NCBI GenBank assembly: GCA_029844215.1
Contig: CM056733.1
Location: 47,567,142 to 47,631,141 of the forward strand
Direction: 5' to 3'
DNA length: 64,000 nt
Source of the DNA: Przewalskia tangutica
Lineage: Eukaryota > Streptophyta > Magnoliopsida > Solanales > Solanaceae
The notes beneath the pieces are model-generated. The model was given only the letters and a program-made list of their open reading frames with translations, was not told where the DNA came from and did no database searches. Within the stretch, counting starts at the first letter, position 1, and every line of letters starts with the position of its first letter. Shown piece by piece: positions 24,471 to 35,504 of the stretch. The position numbers were made by a program, and so were the translations under genes.

Positions 24471-25126
24471 CCTACTTCCCGAAACTCAACCTCGAGCTCG
24501 ACCGCCTCAATACCTCGACGCCTCTAAAGGTTGCGAGGACCACTGCATCGGGCGGGTGCATAACTAGCTGGCCAGGCGGTCCGCCGGAAGTCACCAAAGG
24601 ACCGCTGCTCGCCCTCTTCTCCGATCTCTGGCCATTCCGTCGACCTCTCCTCCTCACATCCAAGTGCATAAGCTCGCATGCGGCAATGTCCATGCCCGGC
24701 CAAGAGCTACACCAACAAGCCTCTCCTAAGTAGTCATCGAGCCCGCGATGTAGCCGTGTACTGCCTCCATATCGCCTACTAACGCGGACGCATCGAGCAG
24801 TGAGTCAAACTCAACATTGTACTCCCGACCGCACGCCTCTCTCGCCTCAAAGATCATAACTGACGGCCAGGTTCTCCTCATCCGCGAGGCAAGCAGTGAG
24901 CGAGGAACGCCTCGAGAACTCGCCCCATACCGCTGGAAGGCATGCTCTCCCGACAGCCCCACGATCAAACCACGACTACAAGATCACGCAAATTGACGCG
25001 AACCTAAGACCACCGACTCGGTCTCCAAGCCTTGATCACTCTCACGATCCGCCAGAATCGCCGGATGAACTCACGCGGATCATCCTCGTGCCTCACCCGT
25101 AGAACTCGCGATGCAACTCGAAGTCC
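24471..25126 (-). pseudogene. gag: R3 gag remnant, C-terminal part
   Basis: Minus-strand pieces read EYNVEFDSLLDASALVGDMEA, matching the gag segment EYKIKFDSSLACPRF of R1, then GMDIAACELMHLDVRRRGRR, matching GMDVARVQAYAQQTEERR. Thus the order agrees with gag of R1. The knuckle is not clearly preserved. The gene is cut in two by solo LTR S2, whose target-site duplication CGTAG flanks the break, and by several frameshifts. Its upstream half lies at 28621-28930. Confidence 0.6.
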
Positions 25127-25374
25127 CGTAGTGTAACGACTGGCCCCGGGTTCGCATCGTGCCTTATCCCGCACCCTAGTGACACAACATCGTGAGAAAA
25201 CCAATGAAAATAAAACTTTAAACAAGAAACAAGATATATGATCATAAACAAAGCAACCCAACTGCTACCTTCCAATAACATATATAAATACAACTCTTTC
25301 AAAACTAATGCTTTAACTTTTTTTCAAACCCCGCCCACAACAAGATTTCATGCACTTCTAAGATTTACAACAAC

Positions 25375-25398
25375 TATGACGGGACAGGCCCCGCCATA
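25375..25398 (-). other. LTR hairpin in S2
   Basis: TATGACGGG and CCCGCCATA form the same stem as in R1 with one mismatch. Confidence 0.45.
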
Positions 25399-25744
25399 CC
25401 CCTGAATGTACAAGAACCTACAACTCAGGGAACACATACCAAAAGATAAGCCTCCGGAGAAACGGAGCTTCCCAAAACGCTGAACTGAGATCCTAAGAGC
25501 GAGGATCCACGATCGACGTATTCTACCGCGCAGATGAACGCAGCCTCGGGCGAGGTCAAGATAACAGTACCAAGTATGTGAAATCAGAAATATCAGAATG
25601 AAATCATACTAGTCTATAAAAACAGAGACACGATGATAACCAAACTACGCTTCACAACATAAAAGCAAATATGCCCAGTGACTCACGCCTCAAGTCATCA
25701 CTCAATATAACTACTGGTCTCACGCCCACAACTTCAATCATGTT

Positions 25745-26035
25745 CAGATCACGCCGCATGCCCCGACTGCATCGTGTAGACATGTCCATGATGCAACAAT
25801 AATACCATGCCCCACGGCCACATGCCCCTAATTTACCTCGCAGACACGCCCATGTGACATCAACAATAATATACGGGTGATCAACCCCGCCGCACGCCAC
25901 ATGCCCCCTAATTCTACCTCTGCAGACATGTCCACGTGACCACAATAACAATACATCGGTAATCAACCCGACCGCACGCCGCATGCCCCTAATTCTACCT
26001 CTGCAGACACGCCCACGTGACATCAACAACAAGAC
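25745..26035 (-). repeat. 75-bp type array in S2
   Basis: About four units with ccacatgcccctaatt, acctcgcagacacgccc and tgacatcaacaa wording. S3 has the same array from 63715. Confidence 0.75.
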
Positions 26036-26169
26036 AAGAATCAAAATGGAAACATACCCGCGGAATTCTCCATCACCGCCAAAGACGCCCAAGTAAGTTC
26101 AATAAGTCGACGCCTCTATCGAGAGACGCAGAACACGTAAATACCACACTTGCACAACAAATGCTATCA

Positions 26170-26241
26170 TCACAAGCATAGGCAAGTTTCACAACAACAA
26201 GCATAGGCAAGTTTCACAACAACAAGCATAGGCAAGTTTCA
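26170..26241 (-). repeat. 27-bp minisatellite in S2
   Basis: Three near-perfect copies of caagcataggcaagtttcac, the reverse complement of the repeat in S1. Confidence 0.8.
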
Positions 26242-27931
26242 CACAACTCAAAGTACTTTCATTTTATGCCAAAGTCCGGCTTTAACCCCAAAGTACTACA
26301 TACGCTAAGTTCTTTTAAAAGAGATCCATTACTTTTATAAAAGTCACCCTATACCCGTAGTATTAGAAATCGACTCAACCCACATTCCTTTTCAAAATCG
26401 AGTAACAACATTCTTTTCCTAAGTTCCAGCTTGCCTAGTTTCAATTACTCAAGCTTCTCATTTTCAGATGATTTCATAGTTCCCAAACTTAATCACTTGA
26501 TTCCTTTTAGAACAATCGAGTAACCTATGTCATATACGTGAGTAGTTTATTCTTGTTTATAACGATCTTATTACAGAATATGATCTAGAAAATGTAATAT
26601 CATTTTGTCTCATCTTAGCTTCTACGCAGATTGAGGTTTCTACCGGTTTTAATACAACACATCATTATTCAATACATTTTCCTTTATTAACGCCGCAGTT
26701 GGTCCTGTCGATACACATTCGATTTCAAATCAAGAAACATTATCCCTTTAAAACCAAGTACTCATCACTCACGAATGAGGTTTCACACAACATCCACATT
26801 AAAACAAATAAGTTAAGTCTCTTATCTTATAAGATCAAGTCTCTTAACTTCTAACATCAAGAAACCATTTTCACTACATAAGGTCGTTATAACTAACTTC
26901 CCATAAAGCTATTATAACACCCTATGTTTTAAACCAACCAAATCACTTAGCACATGTACGCTCACCGCACTACATAGTTCACAACAATCATGCTAGAAAA
27001 GATAGAAGAGGTTCACATACCTCGCGACGATTTATCGACAATAAGCAAAATGCTCCAAGTACTACAACCTTGCTTTCTTTCCACTCGAGTAGAATACGCT
27101 ACCTTAGTACTTTCACCTATAAAGGTCACAAACGCCTATTAACCCCAAAACACAAGTTTCTATCTTTCTACGTAAAATTGCAAAGACTTCCCCGCAACAG
27201 CGGAAATCTCCACCTCTCTCGAGGCCGGGTACCAAGCCAACCAGTGTGGTCTACACGCCTAACCTGACGTACAATTCTACTCAAGAATACTACACAAGTT
27301 CATCGCAATACACCCTATGTAAATACAGCTTCGCTTCTTATTCTTCAGCTTAAGTCAAAAGACATTGCCGAATACTAAGTATAGTTCCATATATAGTATA
27401 CTTCAACTATATATTCTAACAAACATGTAATTTCCAATTACAATAGAGGGACAAGATAATTACCTCGATAAGCCCATAATTATCCAAGTTATAATGTCGA
27501 TCCTGAGCAAGGTTTAGCTCCTACTCCGTGGCGCCCAAACAACCCTTAGAAGTTCTAACTAACTTCTACTCAAATACTTCAACCAACTACGAAGATTTCC
27601 TTGTGGTTTTGGCTGAGACTAAAAAGGACAAAAGGTAGTATTTCCTGCCTCTACGATGAGGTATCTTTGGAATACTACAAGGTACAAGGCTAAGGTATTT
27701 TGGGCATTATAACAATACTACGGGAGTATTTCTATACCACAACAAGGGTATTATACGAAACAACTAGCAGTGGGGTACCCACTGGCCAAGGCACCACAAA
27801 GTGGAGTGAGGAGGCCCTCTACCAAGACTCTCAAAAGAGGGGGATGAGTTGGACGAACTCAACACTAGAGGAGGGAGGATTTTAGGCTTGGAAGGTTTCA
27901 TTTGTGACGAAGAGTTCATCAACATAAGTGG

Positions 27932-27939
27932 TATTTATA
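27932..27939 (-). promoter_or_regulatory. TATA box of S2
   Basis: Plus-strand tatttata, TATAAATA on the LTR strand. It is duplicated at 39734-39741. Confidence 0.6.
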
Positions 27940-28620
27940 GCAAAACCAAAGGCCAACCAACGGCCAAGATCAAGCCATGTGCAAGGCAAGTGTAAGGCCA
28001 AGATCAAGCCAAGTGCACCCTAAACCCTACTCCACAAAACACTCCACAAAACAATGCACCAAACAAGGCCAAACAAGGCACAAACAAGTGAGCAAGACGC
28101 CCCCTCGCTTACCCAAATCGCCACTGAGGTGACAAGTGTCACCCTCTCGCCGCCCAAAGATGTTCGCCGCCGAAAAATCCGCAAAAATACAAACGACATA
28201 GTCGGAATTTTCCTCGCAAGTTATGCAAAACGCTTCGCCGAAAAACGACTTAATCGTGTCAGGCACAAAGGTAAATTCGCCAAGGTGCCACGGGGTGACA
28301 CGTGTCGCCTCGATTCGCCTGCAATATTTCGCCTTCCTAAAATATCCAAAATACCGGAATCTCAAAACAAAGCGTTCACAAAACCAGAATTTCTCCCGGG
28401 CCCCACGTGACCATTTCCGAAAATAAAATCTCAAAATTCTAATATAATCTATGAAGTCCAATACCAAACTGGGAATCCACCCCATTAACGAACCTTTTTC
28501 TTCACAAATTACCGAAACTTTTCCGTCAAAACTCACATCTTTCTTTCTTTTCAAAATTTCTCGCCGCACTTCGCACGCACGCCCTCACATACATACCGCA
28601 ACTACGGGTATAACACGTAG

Positions 28621-28930
28621 CCTCAAACTATCCGATCTCGTGAACCACTGCTACCGAATCGCCAAGGCCCACTTATCCTCATGTTCAGCCACAACTCGCC
28701 AATAATCGCCATCTCCTTGTAACCCATCTCCTCTCGCCTGTGTCATGGACCGAGGCTCGTATCGTGGCCTCGTAGCTACCGCCGCCGCCTAAACTCGCTG
28801 GGCCGGCATCGTGAGAATCCACCGCGTAGCACCACCTCGCAACATCGGGCCTCGCCCCGTAACCTCCGTTTCTACTTCGCAGCCTTCTTGCCGCCGCTCT
28901 ACGGGCTCGCTGCCTCGTTGCAGGCATAAT
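28621..28930 (-). pseudogene. gag: R3 gag remnant, N-terminal part (copy 1)
   Basis: A minus-strand frame begins MPATRQRARRAAARRLRSRNGGYGARP at 28927, in the position of gag after leader and primer-binding site. It begins with a Met-Pro and is Arg-rich, as is the MPPRKATRPW start in R5. It is broken by S2 at CGTAG. The second duplication copy is at 40430-40740. No domain other than position and general composition supports it. Confidence 0.5.
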
Positions 28931-29111
28931 CGTACAAACGAAATACGCCGTAGGGGTCCAACTTATAACACGCCTCTAAGGCACGATCTTAGAGTGAGAA
29001 GAATGGAAACTAATCCTAAATGTCCCGCAGCCTCCCGACATAGACGTATGCACAACACACCGATAATCAAGACTTACTAGACACCTGTCAGACACTTTCC
29101 GAGGACTAATC

Positions 29112-29122
29112 GCTCGATACCA
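29112..29122 (-). other. R3 primer-binding site (copy 1)
   Basis: Plus-strand gctcgatacca, tggtatcgagc on the element strand. The leader between it and gag (28931-29111) matches other leaders here. Confidence 0.8.
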
Positions 29123-29715
29123 CTTTGTCACGAGCCGACTCTGCCCGTGGATCGTGTCTTACCCGCACCCTAGTGATACAACATCGAGAAAATCAGCGAA
29201 ATAAAAACTTAAACATGAAACAAGAGATATGATAATAAAACAAAGCAACCAAAACGGTCGCTTTCTTGCATATATACGTAAATTGTACGCCATAACCTTT
29301 ACAACCCCGCCACAACAGATTTCATGCACTTAAGAGTGTTATAAACAATGACGGACAGGGCTCTCGCCATACCTCAATGTAAGTACCTACAACGACAGTG
29401 GACTATACCAAAGATAAGCCTCCGAGAAACGGAGCTTCCTAAAACGCTGAATCGTGATCCTAGCGAGGATCAACAATCGCGTACTCTACTCGCGGCATGA
29501 ACGCAGCTCAAGGAGGTCAAGACAACATGTACCAAGTTTAGAAATCAAAATATCAGAACGTAAATCATAATACTTAAATAAAACAGAGACATATATGACA
29601 ACCAAACTACGCTTCACTTACATAAAAGCAAATATGTCAAAGGTGGACTCACGCCTCAAAGTCATCACTCAAATATAACCAAGGGTCTCACCCGCACAAT
29701 ATCAATCATGCCCGA

Positions 29716-30180
29716 CCATGGCCACACACCCCTAATTTCCATCTGCAGACATGTCCAGATGACAAAGATACCGTAATCAACCCGCCGCAGACGCCACATG
29801 CCCCTAATTCTTCATCGCGCAGCATGTCCATGTAACAACAATAACAATATATCGTAATCAACCCCGCCGCATGGCCACATGCCCCTAATTCGCAGACGGC
29901 GTATATGTCCATGTAACAACAATAACAATATATCGTAATCAACCTCGCCGCACGCCACATGCTCCCTAATTCGTGACGGCGTATATGTCCATGTAACAAC
30001 AATAACAATATATCGTGATTAACCCGCCAGATGGCCGTATGCCCCTAATTTTTCATCTGCGCATATGTCCATGTAACAACAATAACAATATACCGTGATT
30101 AACTCCGCACGGCCGCATGCCCCAGAATTCTTCATCGATGCGTATACGTCCATGTAACAACAATAACAATATACCGCCTC
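29716..30180 (-). repeat. 77-bp array, six units, in R3 5' LTR
   Basis: Units end at cgccgcacgg or a variant and contain catgtccatgtaacaac followed by an aacaat run. A 100-codon minus frame at 29706-30008 is a by-product of the period. Confidence 0.85.
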
Positions 30181-31735
30181 CATCGAGACGCCAGAGCATA
30201 GGAATACAACTTTTCACACAACAAGGCTATCACAAGCAAGCACAAGCAAATTACCATACTTCAATTCCCTTACAAATATCCATTCTTTCACAAGAAGTCA
30301 ATTGATACCAACACTCGTAGTATCCAAAACAGAGTAACTATTATCTTAAGTAAACCAAAATAGTTTCCATTTTTAAAGACAAGTAACAACCTTCTTTTCC
30401 AAAAGTTCAAGTTTGCCTAATTTCAAATACTCAAGTCTCTTATTTTCGAAAGGTTTCGTAGTTCATATTCTTAATCACTTAATAACATAATTCTCTTTTA
30501 AAACAATTTGAGTAACATATGCCTTATGTGTGAGTAGGTTATTCTTGTTTATAACAATCTTATTAAAGCAGCCATGATCTAGAAAATGTAATACAATTTT
30601 GTCTTATCTTAGCTTCTATGCAGATGGAGGTTTCTACTGGTTTTAATAATAATTAATTAGTCAATACATTTTCCTTTATTAACGCTCGGTGGTTTGTTCG
30701 ATACTTGTTCTCATTTCCGAAATCAATATAACATTATTCCTTTTAAAACCCAATTACCCATTTCTCATTAAAACGGTTTCACAACTTTTTAACACAACCC
30801 AAGTCCTTATTAATTCACATCCAGTCTTTTATCTTTTAAAACCCACAAACAATTTCTTTGCCCACATAAAGTTGTTATAACCAACTTCCCATAAAGCCGT
30901 TATAACACTTTATGTTTTAAACCAACCAAATTCATTTAACCCATGTACGTCTACCGTACTACATAGTTCACAACATATCATGCTAGAAAAGATAGGAAGA
31001 GGTTCACATACCTCGCGACGATTATCGACAAATAGCAAAAAGCTCCAAAGTACTGTAATCCTGCTAACCTTTTCCACTCTTCAAGTAGAATACGCTACTC
31101 GCAGTACTTCAACCTATAACAGTCATATAAGTCTATTAACGTCTAGACTACTATGTAGAACATTCTAAGCGTATGTTCTAATTCTACTAAAATCGGGCAA
31201 GACTTCCTACCCACAAACTACACAAGTTCATCAGAATACACTCTATGTAAGTACACCAATTCTCTCTTTACCAACCTTCTATATATCTTATACTTAATTC
31301 TAAACTACTACGATATGTAATATCCAATTACAATAAGGACAAAGATATTTACCTCGACAAGCCCAAAATTATCCATGTTTTAATGTCGATCCCGAGCAAC
31401 GCTTAGCTCCTACTCAGGCGCCCAACTCGCCCAAGCAACCCTTATACGCCCTAACCAACTCCTCTTTAAGAACCAACCTAAACAAGTGAAGAACACTAAG
31501 GTTCTTGTCCTCACAACTCTCGCCCAAGGTGAGGCTTTGTGGGCTGTGTGTGAAATCTTTTCTAACTTTTGGTTAACAATCTTCCTAATACACTAAGGAA
31601 GAACACTTAAGAGTTTAAGAATTTTTGGACAAAGTTTGGTTGGGAGAGGCGTGGGACGAGAACTTCATCAAAGGGAGTGAGTATTTTAAGACTTGGAAAT
31701 TGTTTTGTGGATGAAGAAGTCTTGCACTTGTGGGG

Positions 31736-31743
31736 TATTTATA
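31736..31743 (-). promoter_or_regulatory. TATA box of R3 5' LTR
   Basis: TATAAATA on the element strand, about 500 bp from the LTR start. Confidence 0.65.
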
Positions 31744-32238
31744 GAACAACGAAGGGCCAAGATTCAAGCAAGTGTGTGGTGGATATTTGGACAAGTGTTG
31801 TGCGGGTCCCACCTTATCTATCTACTCCACAAATATCTACAAAACATCGACCAAATGTTTAAGCCCTTTAAAACATTAAAAACGTACAAACATCGACCAC
31901 CAAACCGCCCACTTGAGGGTGACACATGTCGCCTCCCATTGGTCCAAAATGTTTCATTTTCCAAAATATCCGTAATGCCAAAAATCCAAAATAAAGCTGG
32001 CCTCACAAACCAGAATTCTCTCGTGGCCCCACGTGACCATTCCGAATTTAAAATTTCAATACTTCTAAAATATTCCAAAAGTCCGACACCAAACTGGGAA
32101 TCCAATTCCATTAACGAACCTTTACTTAAAAACCTAAACTTTTCCGCGAAAAATCACATCTTTCTTCCTTTCCAAAATTATCGACGATTCTCGTACGTAC
32201 GTCCTCACATACATACTCTGGAACTATGGGGTGTAACA

Positions 32239-32556
32239 ATAAGTAACTCCAAGGATTGGAGAATAGAAACAATATTTGAGATTTTGTACGTGTACTAGAT
32301 ACGTTTGTAAGTACGAGGAAGTATGACAAGTAAGGAAAGAAATGAACCCCAAGGATCCCGTGTTCGGTAAGACCAGAACCTTCGAAGTTTTGTGAGAAGG
32401 GACCACGGATGGATGGTCCATTGTTATGTTTACGCATGTTGTGGTGGCCATGTGTGGCATCGCTGACTTATGCGCTTTGATCGACAGCATAAGATGTAGA
32501 TCGTTCCGAGCCAGATACTGACAACCGACTAAGAACATTCGGGGACGAATGTTTCT
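32239..32556 (+). other. R2 3' tail (copy 1)
   Basis: Continues R2 from 7246 after the R3 insertion. Wording such as gtacgtgtacta and catgtgtggcat matches the tails of R3 and R4. An inverted repeat AACATTCG/CGAATGTT lies at 32534-32553. No coding motif was seen. Confidence 0.6.
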
Positions 32557-32569
32557 AAGGGGGGAAGAA
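32557..32569 (+). other. R2 polypurine tract (copy 1)
   Basis: aaggggggaagaa directly before the LTR start tgttacacc. It is the cleanest polypurine tract in the window. Confidence 0.85.
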
Positions 32570-33039
32570 TGTTACACCCCATAAGTCCATGACATGTATA
32601 AGAGAATGTACATAGGGAATCAAGACTTGGAAATTGGTACGAAAGGAAGAATTGTTTTTCCGGCAGAAAATCTTCCGAACGCCGGAAAGGAAAAATGTTC
32701 GTTGTTGAGAATTGGATTCTCAAAATGCATTATTTGAGGATTATGGAACTTTTAACATTATGGAAATTTGTTTTTCGGATTTGGTCATGTGGGGCCCACC
32801 CGAGGAATTTTACGCTTTGTACCCACGAGGGTTACGCATTTTATGAACGAACGAGAGGCGAACGCGGCACCCCCCACACGGTCTTGGTCGAATTAGTAAT
32901 CTGTAAAATGGTCATTGACCATGGTAAGATAAGTCTTGCTAAGCTTCGAGATCGACCAAGTCAACTTGCCACTTGTGCTTGATCCTAGTGAAACTCATCC
33001 TAGCCACACAATTGTTATAATCTAAGCCATCCAATGTGT

Positions 33040-33047
33040 TATATAAG
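33040..33047 (+). promoter_or_regulatory. TATA box of R2 LTR (copy 1)
   Basis: TATATAAG 470 bp into the LTR, followed by catactactagtgcaag, shared with R4. Confidence 0.6.
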
Positions 33048-34829
33048 CATACTACTAGTGCAAGACTAAGTTTCCAACACTTAGAAAAATCACACACTCT
33101 TGTTCTTCATACATAGCTCTCGGCTTTGAGCATTAGTCCACACAAAAATTTTAGTTTGTGATCCTTTATTCACAAGACTTAAACCCAATGTCCCTAAGGG
33201 TATTGTAAGTATATCTCAATAGAAAGATTTCGGAAAAACGGCGTTTTCGTATTAGTCGCAAGGCGGAAACTTGAGGAGTTCTTCAACTTTGAAGTTGGAA
33301 CTTGAAGATGAGTTCTTCATAGGCTTCTAAGGAGTGCTTGGAGCGGATTGGAACTTAAGGAAAGGAGGTAAGAATTTCTAAGGCGTGACTTTGAATCTTG
33401 GAAACTTTAAGGGCTTATAAAGGTATAAATTTTGTCGTTTTAATAGTTAAGACTTACTTATTGTTGTAGCTATGGATTTTAGCAAGCATGAGTTATATAG
33501 TATGAAGTTTGATAAGTATATCGCTATCGAACCCTAATCCGAAAACTAGCATGTTAGCCTTAAGATTACAATTCAAGTCGATTATTAGTTTAAGTCGTCG
33601 CATGTTGTAGAAAGAAGGAAATTGTAGTTGTTGAAGTTGTTTGTGACTATATAACATGTTAGACCTTAGAACTTGGAATTGGAAAATGATTGGAAAAGAC
33701 TTTGAATTGTTGGTTATGTAAGTTGGCCGAGAATGGCTAGTGAGCATTAAACTATTTCGTATGAATTGTGGGGCGGAATTTTACATGTATTGTAAGGAGT
33801 GTAATCCCCTTTGTTTGGTTGTTGTTTTGAGACTTAAATGTGGCGTGTTGGTTATTGTATTCGGCCTTGAAAAAGGTGGCAAAGTGAGTAGAAACAAAGG
33901 AAGTGCTGCCCGATTTTCCGTAGAATTAGAGACCGTATACTTAGTATTATTCTACGTTAAATACTAGAAGTTGATAGTCTTTTTGTGACTATTATAGGTT
34001 GACAATTCTATGTATGGCGTATTCGTCTTAGCTTGTGGATTTAGCCGAAAAGGTATGTGAACTATCTCCTCTTCTAGCATGATTCCTTAAGATAAAGAAA
34101 GTATGTCCTACTCCTTAAATGATCCATTCCTTGGTTGTATTTGGATTGACTAAAATAGAATTTGTTCTATGTACTTCCTTGATTGTACTTTGATGTCTAA
34201 ATTGTAAGTTGTATAATCCATTGCCTTAGTGAAGTTGGATTCTTAAAAGTGAAAGTATTTTACTTAAAGTACATGTAGTCTTGAAAAAGTGGTTTTCCAA
34301 ACCTTTTGGCTAGTGCCTTAGTTCCAAAACATAAGGGTTGTTATAATGACTTTAGGGGAGTTAAAGGAGTGATTTACTTAATTGGTTTAAAAGAGGAGAA
34401 ATGACATGATTTAAGAGAAGTAACTTGTTTTAAAGGAGTGATTTACTTGAGGTTTAAAAGTAGAAGAAACTTGTTTTCTAAATATTAAGAGACTTGAAGT
34501 ATTTTGAAAGTTAAGAACTTGGTTTTAATTATTATAAGTCTCTTGGTTATAAAAGGAATGAATATGTCTAAAACCACAAAGCGGTTATAACCGCTTTATG
34601 GGAAGTTGGTTATAACGGCTTTATGGAAGGTTAAGAATGTTGTCTATTTTGATTATTGGGCATAAGTTGCCCAGATTGTGAAAATTTTAAGTTACTTGAT
34701 TTCAAGCTTTGAAATGAGTTTTCTAAAAGTGTAGTAACTTACTTTGAAAATAGACACACCTCGATACTACTGTGTTAGTATCTCGGGTTTTACATAAAAG
34801 GAGTCTTTTGAAAAGAACGCACGCACGTA

Positions 34830-35046
34830 GTACTTTGGCTTGGTTAATCGAGAATTATTCTACGTGTGCCTTGATAAGTACTTTGGCTTGATTAATTGAG
34901 AATTATTCTACGTGTGCCTTGATAAGTACTTTGGCTTGATTAATCGAGAATTATTCTACGGTGCCTCGATAAGTACTTTGACTTGATTAATCGAGAATTA
35001 TTCTACGTGTGCCTTGATAAGTACTTTGGCTTGATTAATTTAGAAT
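34830..35046 (+). repeat. 48-bp array in R2 LTR (copy 1)
   Basis: Four full copies and part of a fifth of a unit starting gtactttggcttgattaat and ending tgccttgataa. It occupies the LTR array slot. Confidence 0.9.
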
Positions 35047-35496
35047 CGCTTATATGTGATGGTGATAGCCTTGAGTGCAAGTATTATGTTTTATTATCAT
35101 ATACCCTCAGATTTCCAGAGTATGTACGTAAGGGAATACGCATAAAAAGTTTGGCCTTAAAGTTAGCCTCGACGCTTTTATTTGTGCACAACTCACTAAA
35201 AGAATCGCTTTCCGACTAAACGCTTCCACAAATTTTCGTAGGAAAATTCCGCTATGTCATTTAGTATTTTTATGGATTTTTCGAGAGACTAAACATTTTG
35301 GACCAACGGAGGGCAACACTTGTCACCCTCCAATCGTGGACTTAAAACGCCCATTTGGACGACCGACTAAGCTTGGCACGCTTTTTCGCCTCGCACAAAG
35401 TCAAGGAGTTGGTAGGATATTTGTGTAGTAAATCTTCACCCTACACTTGCCTTGCACTTGTCTTCATCTTCGCCATTGGTTGGCCATGGCTTGAGC

Positions 35497-35504
35497 TATA
35501 AATA
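35497..35504 (+). promoter_or_regulatory. TATA box of R5 LTR (copy 1)
   Basis: TATAAATA 400 bp into the LTR, after the ggccatggcttgagc block also found in copy 2. Confidence 0.65.

Larger units (their letters stand above)
25132..28615 (-). mobile_element. S2: solo LTR (3484 bp) inside R3 gag
   Basis: Starts tgtaacgac and ends gggtataaca, the reverse of the tgttatacc start of R1 and S1. It is flanked by CGTAG on both sides (25127-25131 and 28616-28620), a 5-bp target-site duplication. No internal region is present. It holds a 75-bp type array, a 27-bp minisatellite and a TATA box. The 180-codon minus frame at 28027-28569 lies in its promoter-proximal part and is not conserved in the duplicate copy. 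Confidence 0.9.
7247..32238 (-). mobile_element. R3: minus-strand non-autonomous LTR element, interrupted by R4 and S2
   Basis: The 3' LTR is 7247-8229 plus 21208-23327 (3103 bp together) and the 5' LTR is 29126-32238 (3113 bp). The primer-binding site is at 29112-29122 and the polypurine tract at 23328-23340. After removing S2 the internal region is about 2.3 kb and carries gag, the non-coding middle and the tail only. Flanks gatgt (7242-7246) and ataag (32239-32243) do not match, but the host R2 reads colinearly across the two edges when compared with R3's own internal sequence. Confidence 0.8.
29126..32238 (-). repeat. R3 5' LTR (3113 bp, copy 1)
   Basis: Runs from tgtcacgagcc to gtgtaaca. 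It matches the split left LTR and its duplicate at 40935-44043. The 201-codon plus frame at 31693-32298 crosses the LTR edge and is not a gene. Confidence 0.9.
32570..35096 (+). repeat. R2 3' LTR, 5' part (copy 1)
   Basis: Starts tgttacaccccataag and is cut at 35096 by the R5 LTR. The missing 3' block must lie beyond R5 or be lost. It contains a TATA box, regions related to the R4 LTR and a 48-bp array. No gene was found in 2.5 kb. Confidence 0.8.

Noticed and set aside
24365..24733. 122-codon plus-strand frame
   Set aside because: It is the antisense of the R3 gag linker region, where GC-rich gag sequence leaves the other strand open.
25652..26092. 146-codon minus-strand frame with repeated HVCRGRIRG-like units
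   Set aside because: Encoded by the 75-bp array of solo LTR S2. The corresponding frames at 29706-30008 and 41612-42025 arise the same way and differ in phase.
28027..28569. 180-codon minus-strand frame
   Set aside because: It lies in the promoter-proximal part of the S2 LTR and is broken in the duplicate copy (39822-40380). No recognisable domain.
29716..30180. Regularly spaced repeats that could suggest a CRISPR array
   Set aside because: Units are contiguous with no unique spacers, lie in an LTR and are shared with other LTRs. The setting is a plant genome.
30689..30880. 63-codon frame with near-identical copies at 21783 and 42498
   Set aside because: Conservation is explained by shared LTR sequence and the tandem duplication. 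The flanking non-coding bases are equally conserved.
31693..32298. 201-codon plus-strand frame, longest in the window
   Set aside because: It runs antisense through the R3 LTR start and across the LTR edge into R2. The copy at 43690 is only a short part, so there is no sign of coding constraint.
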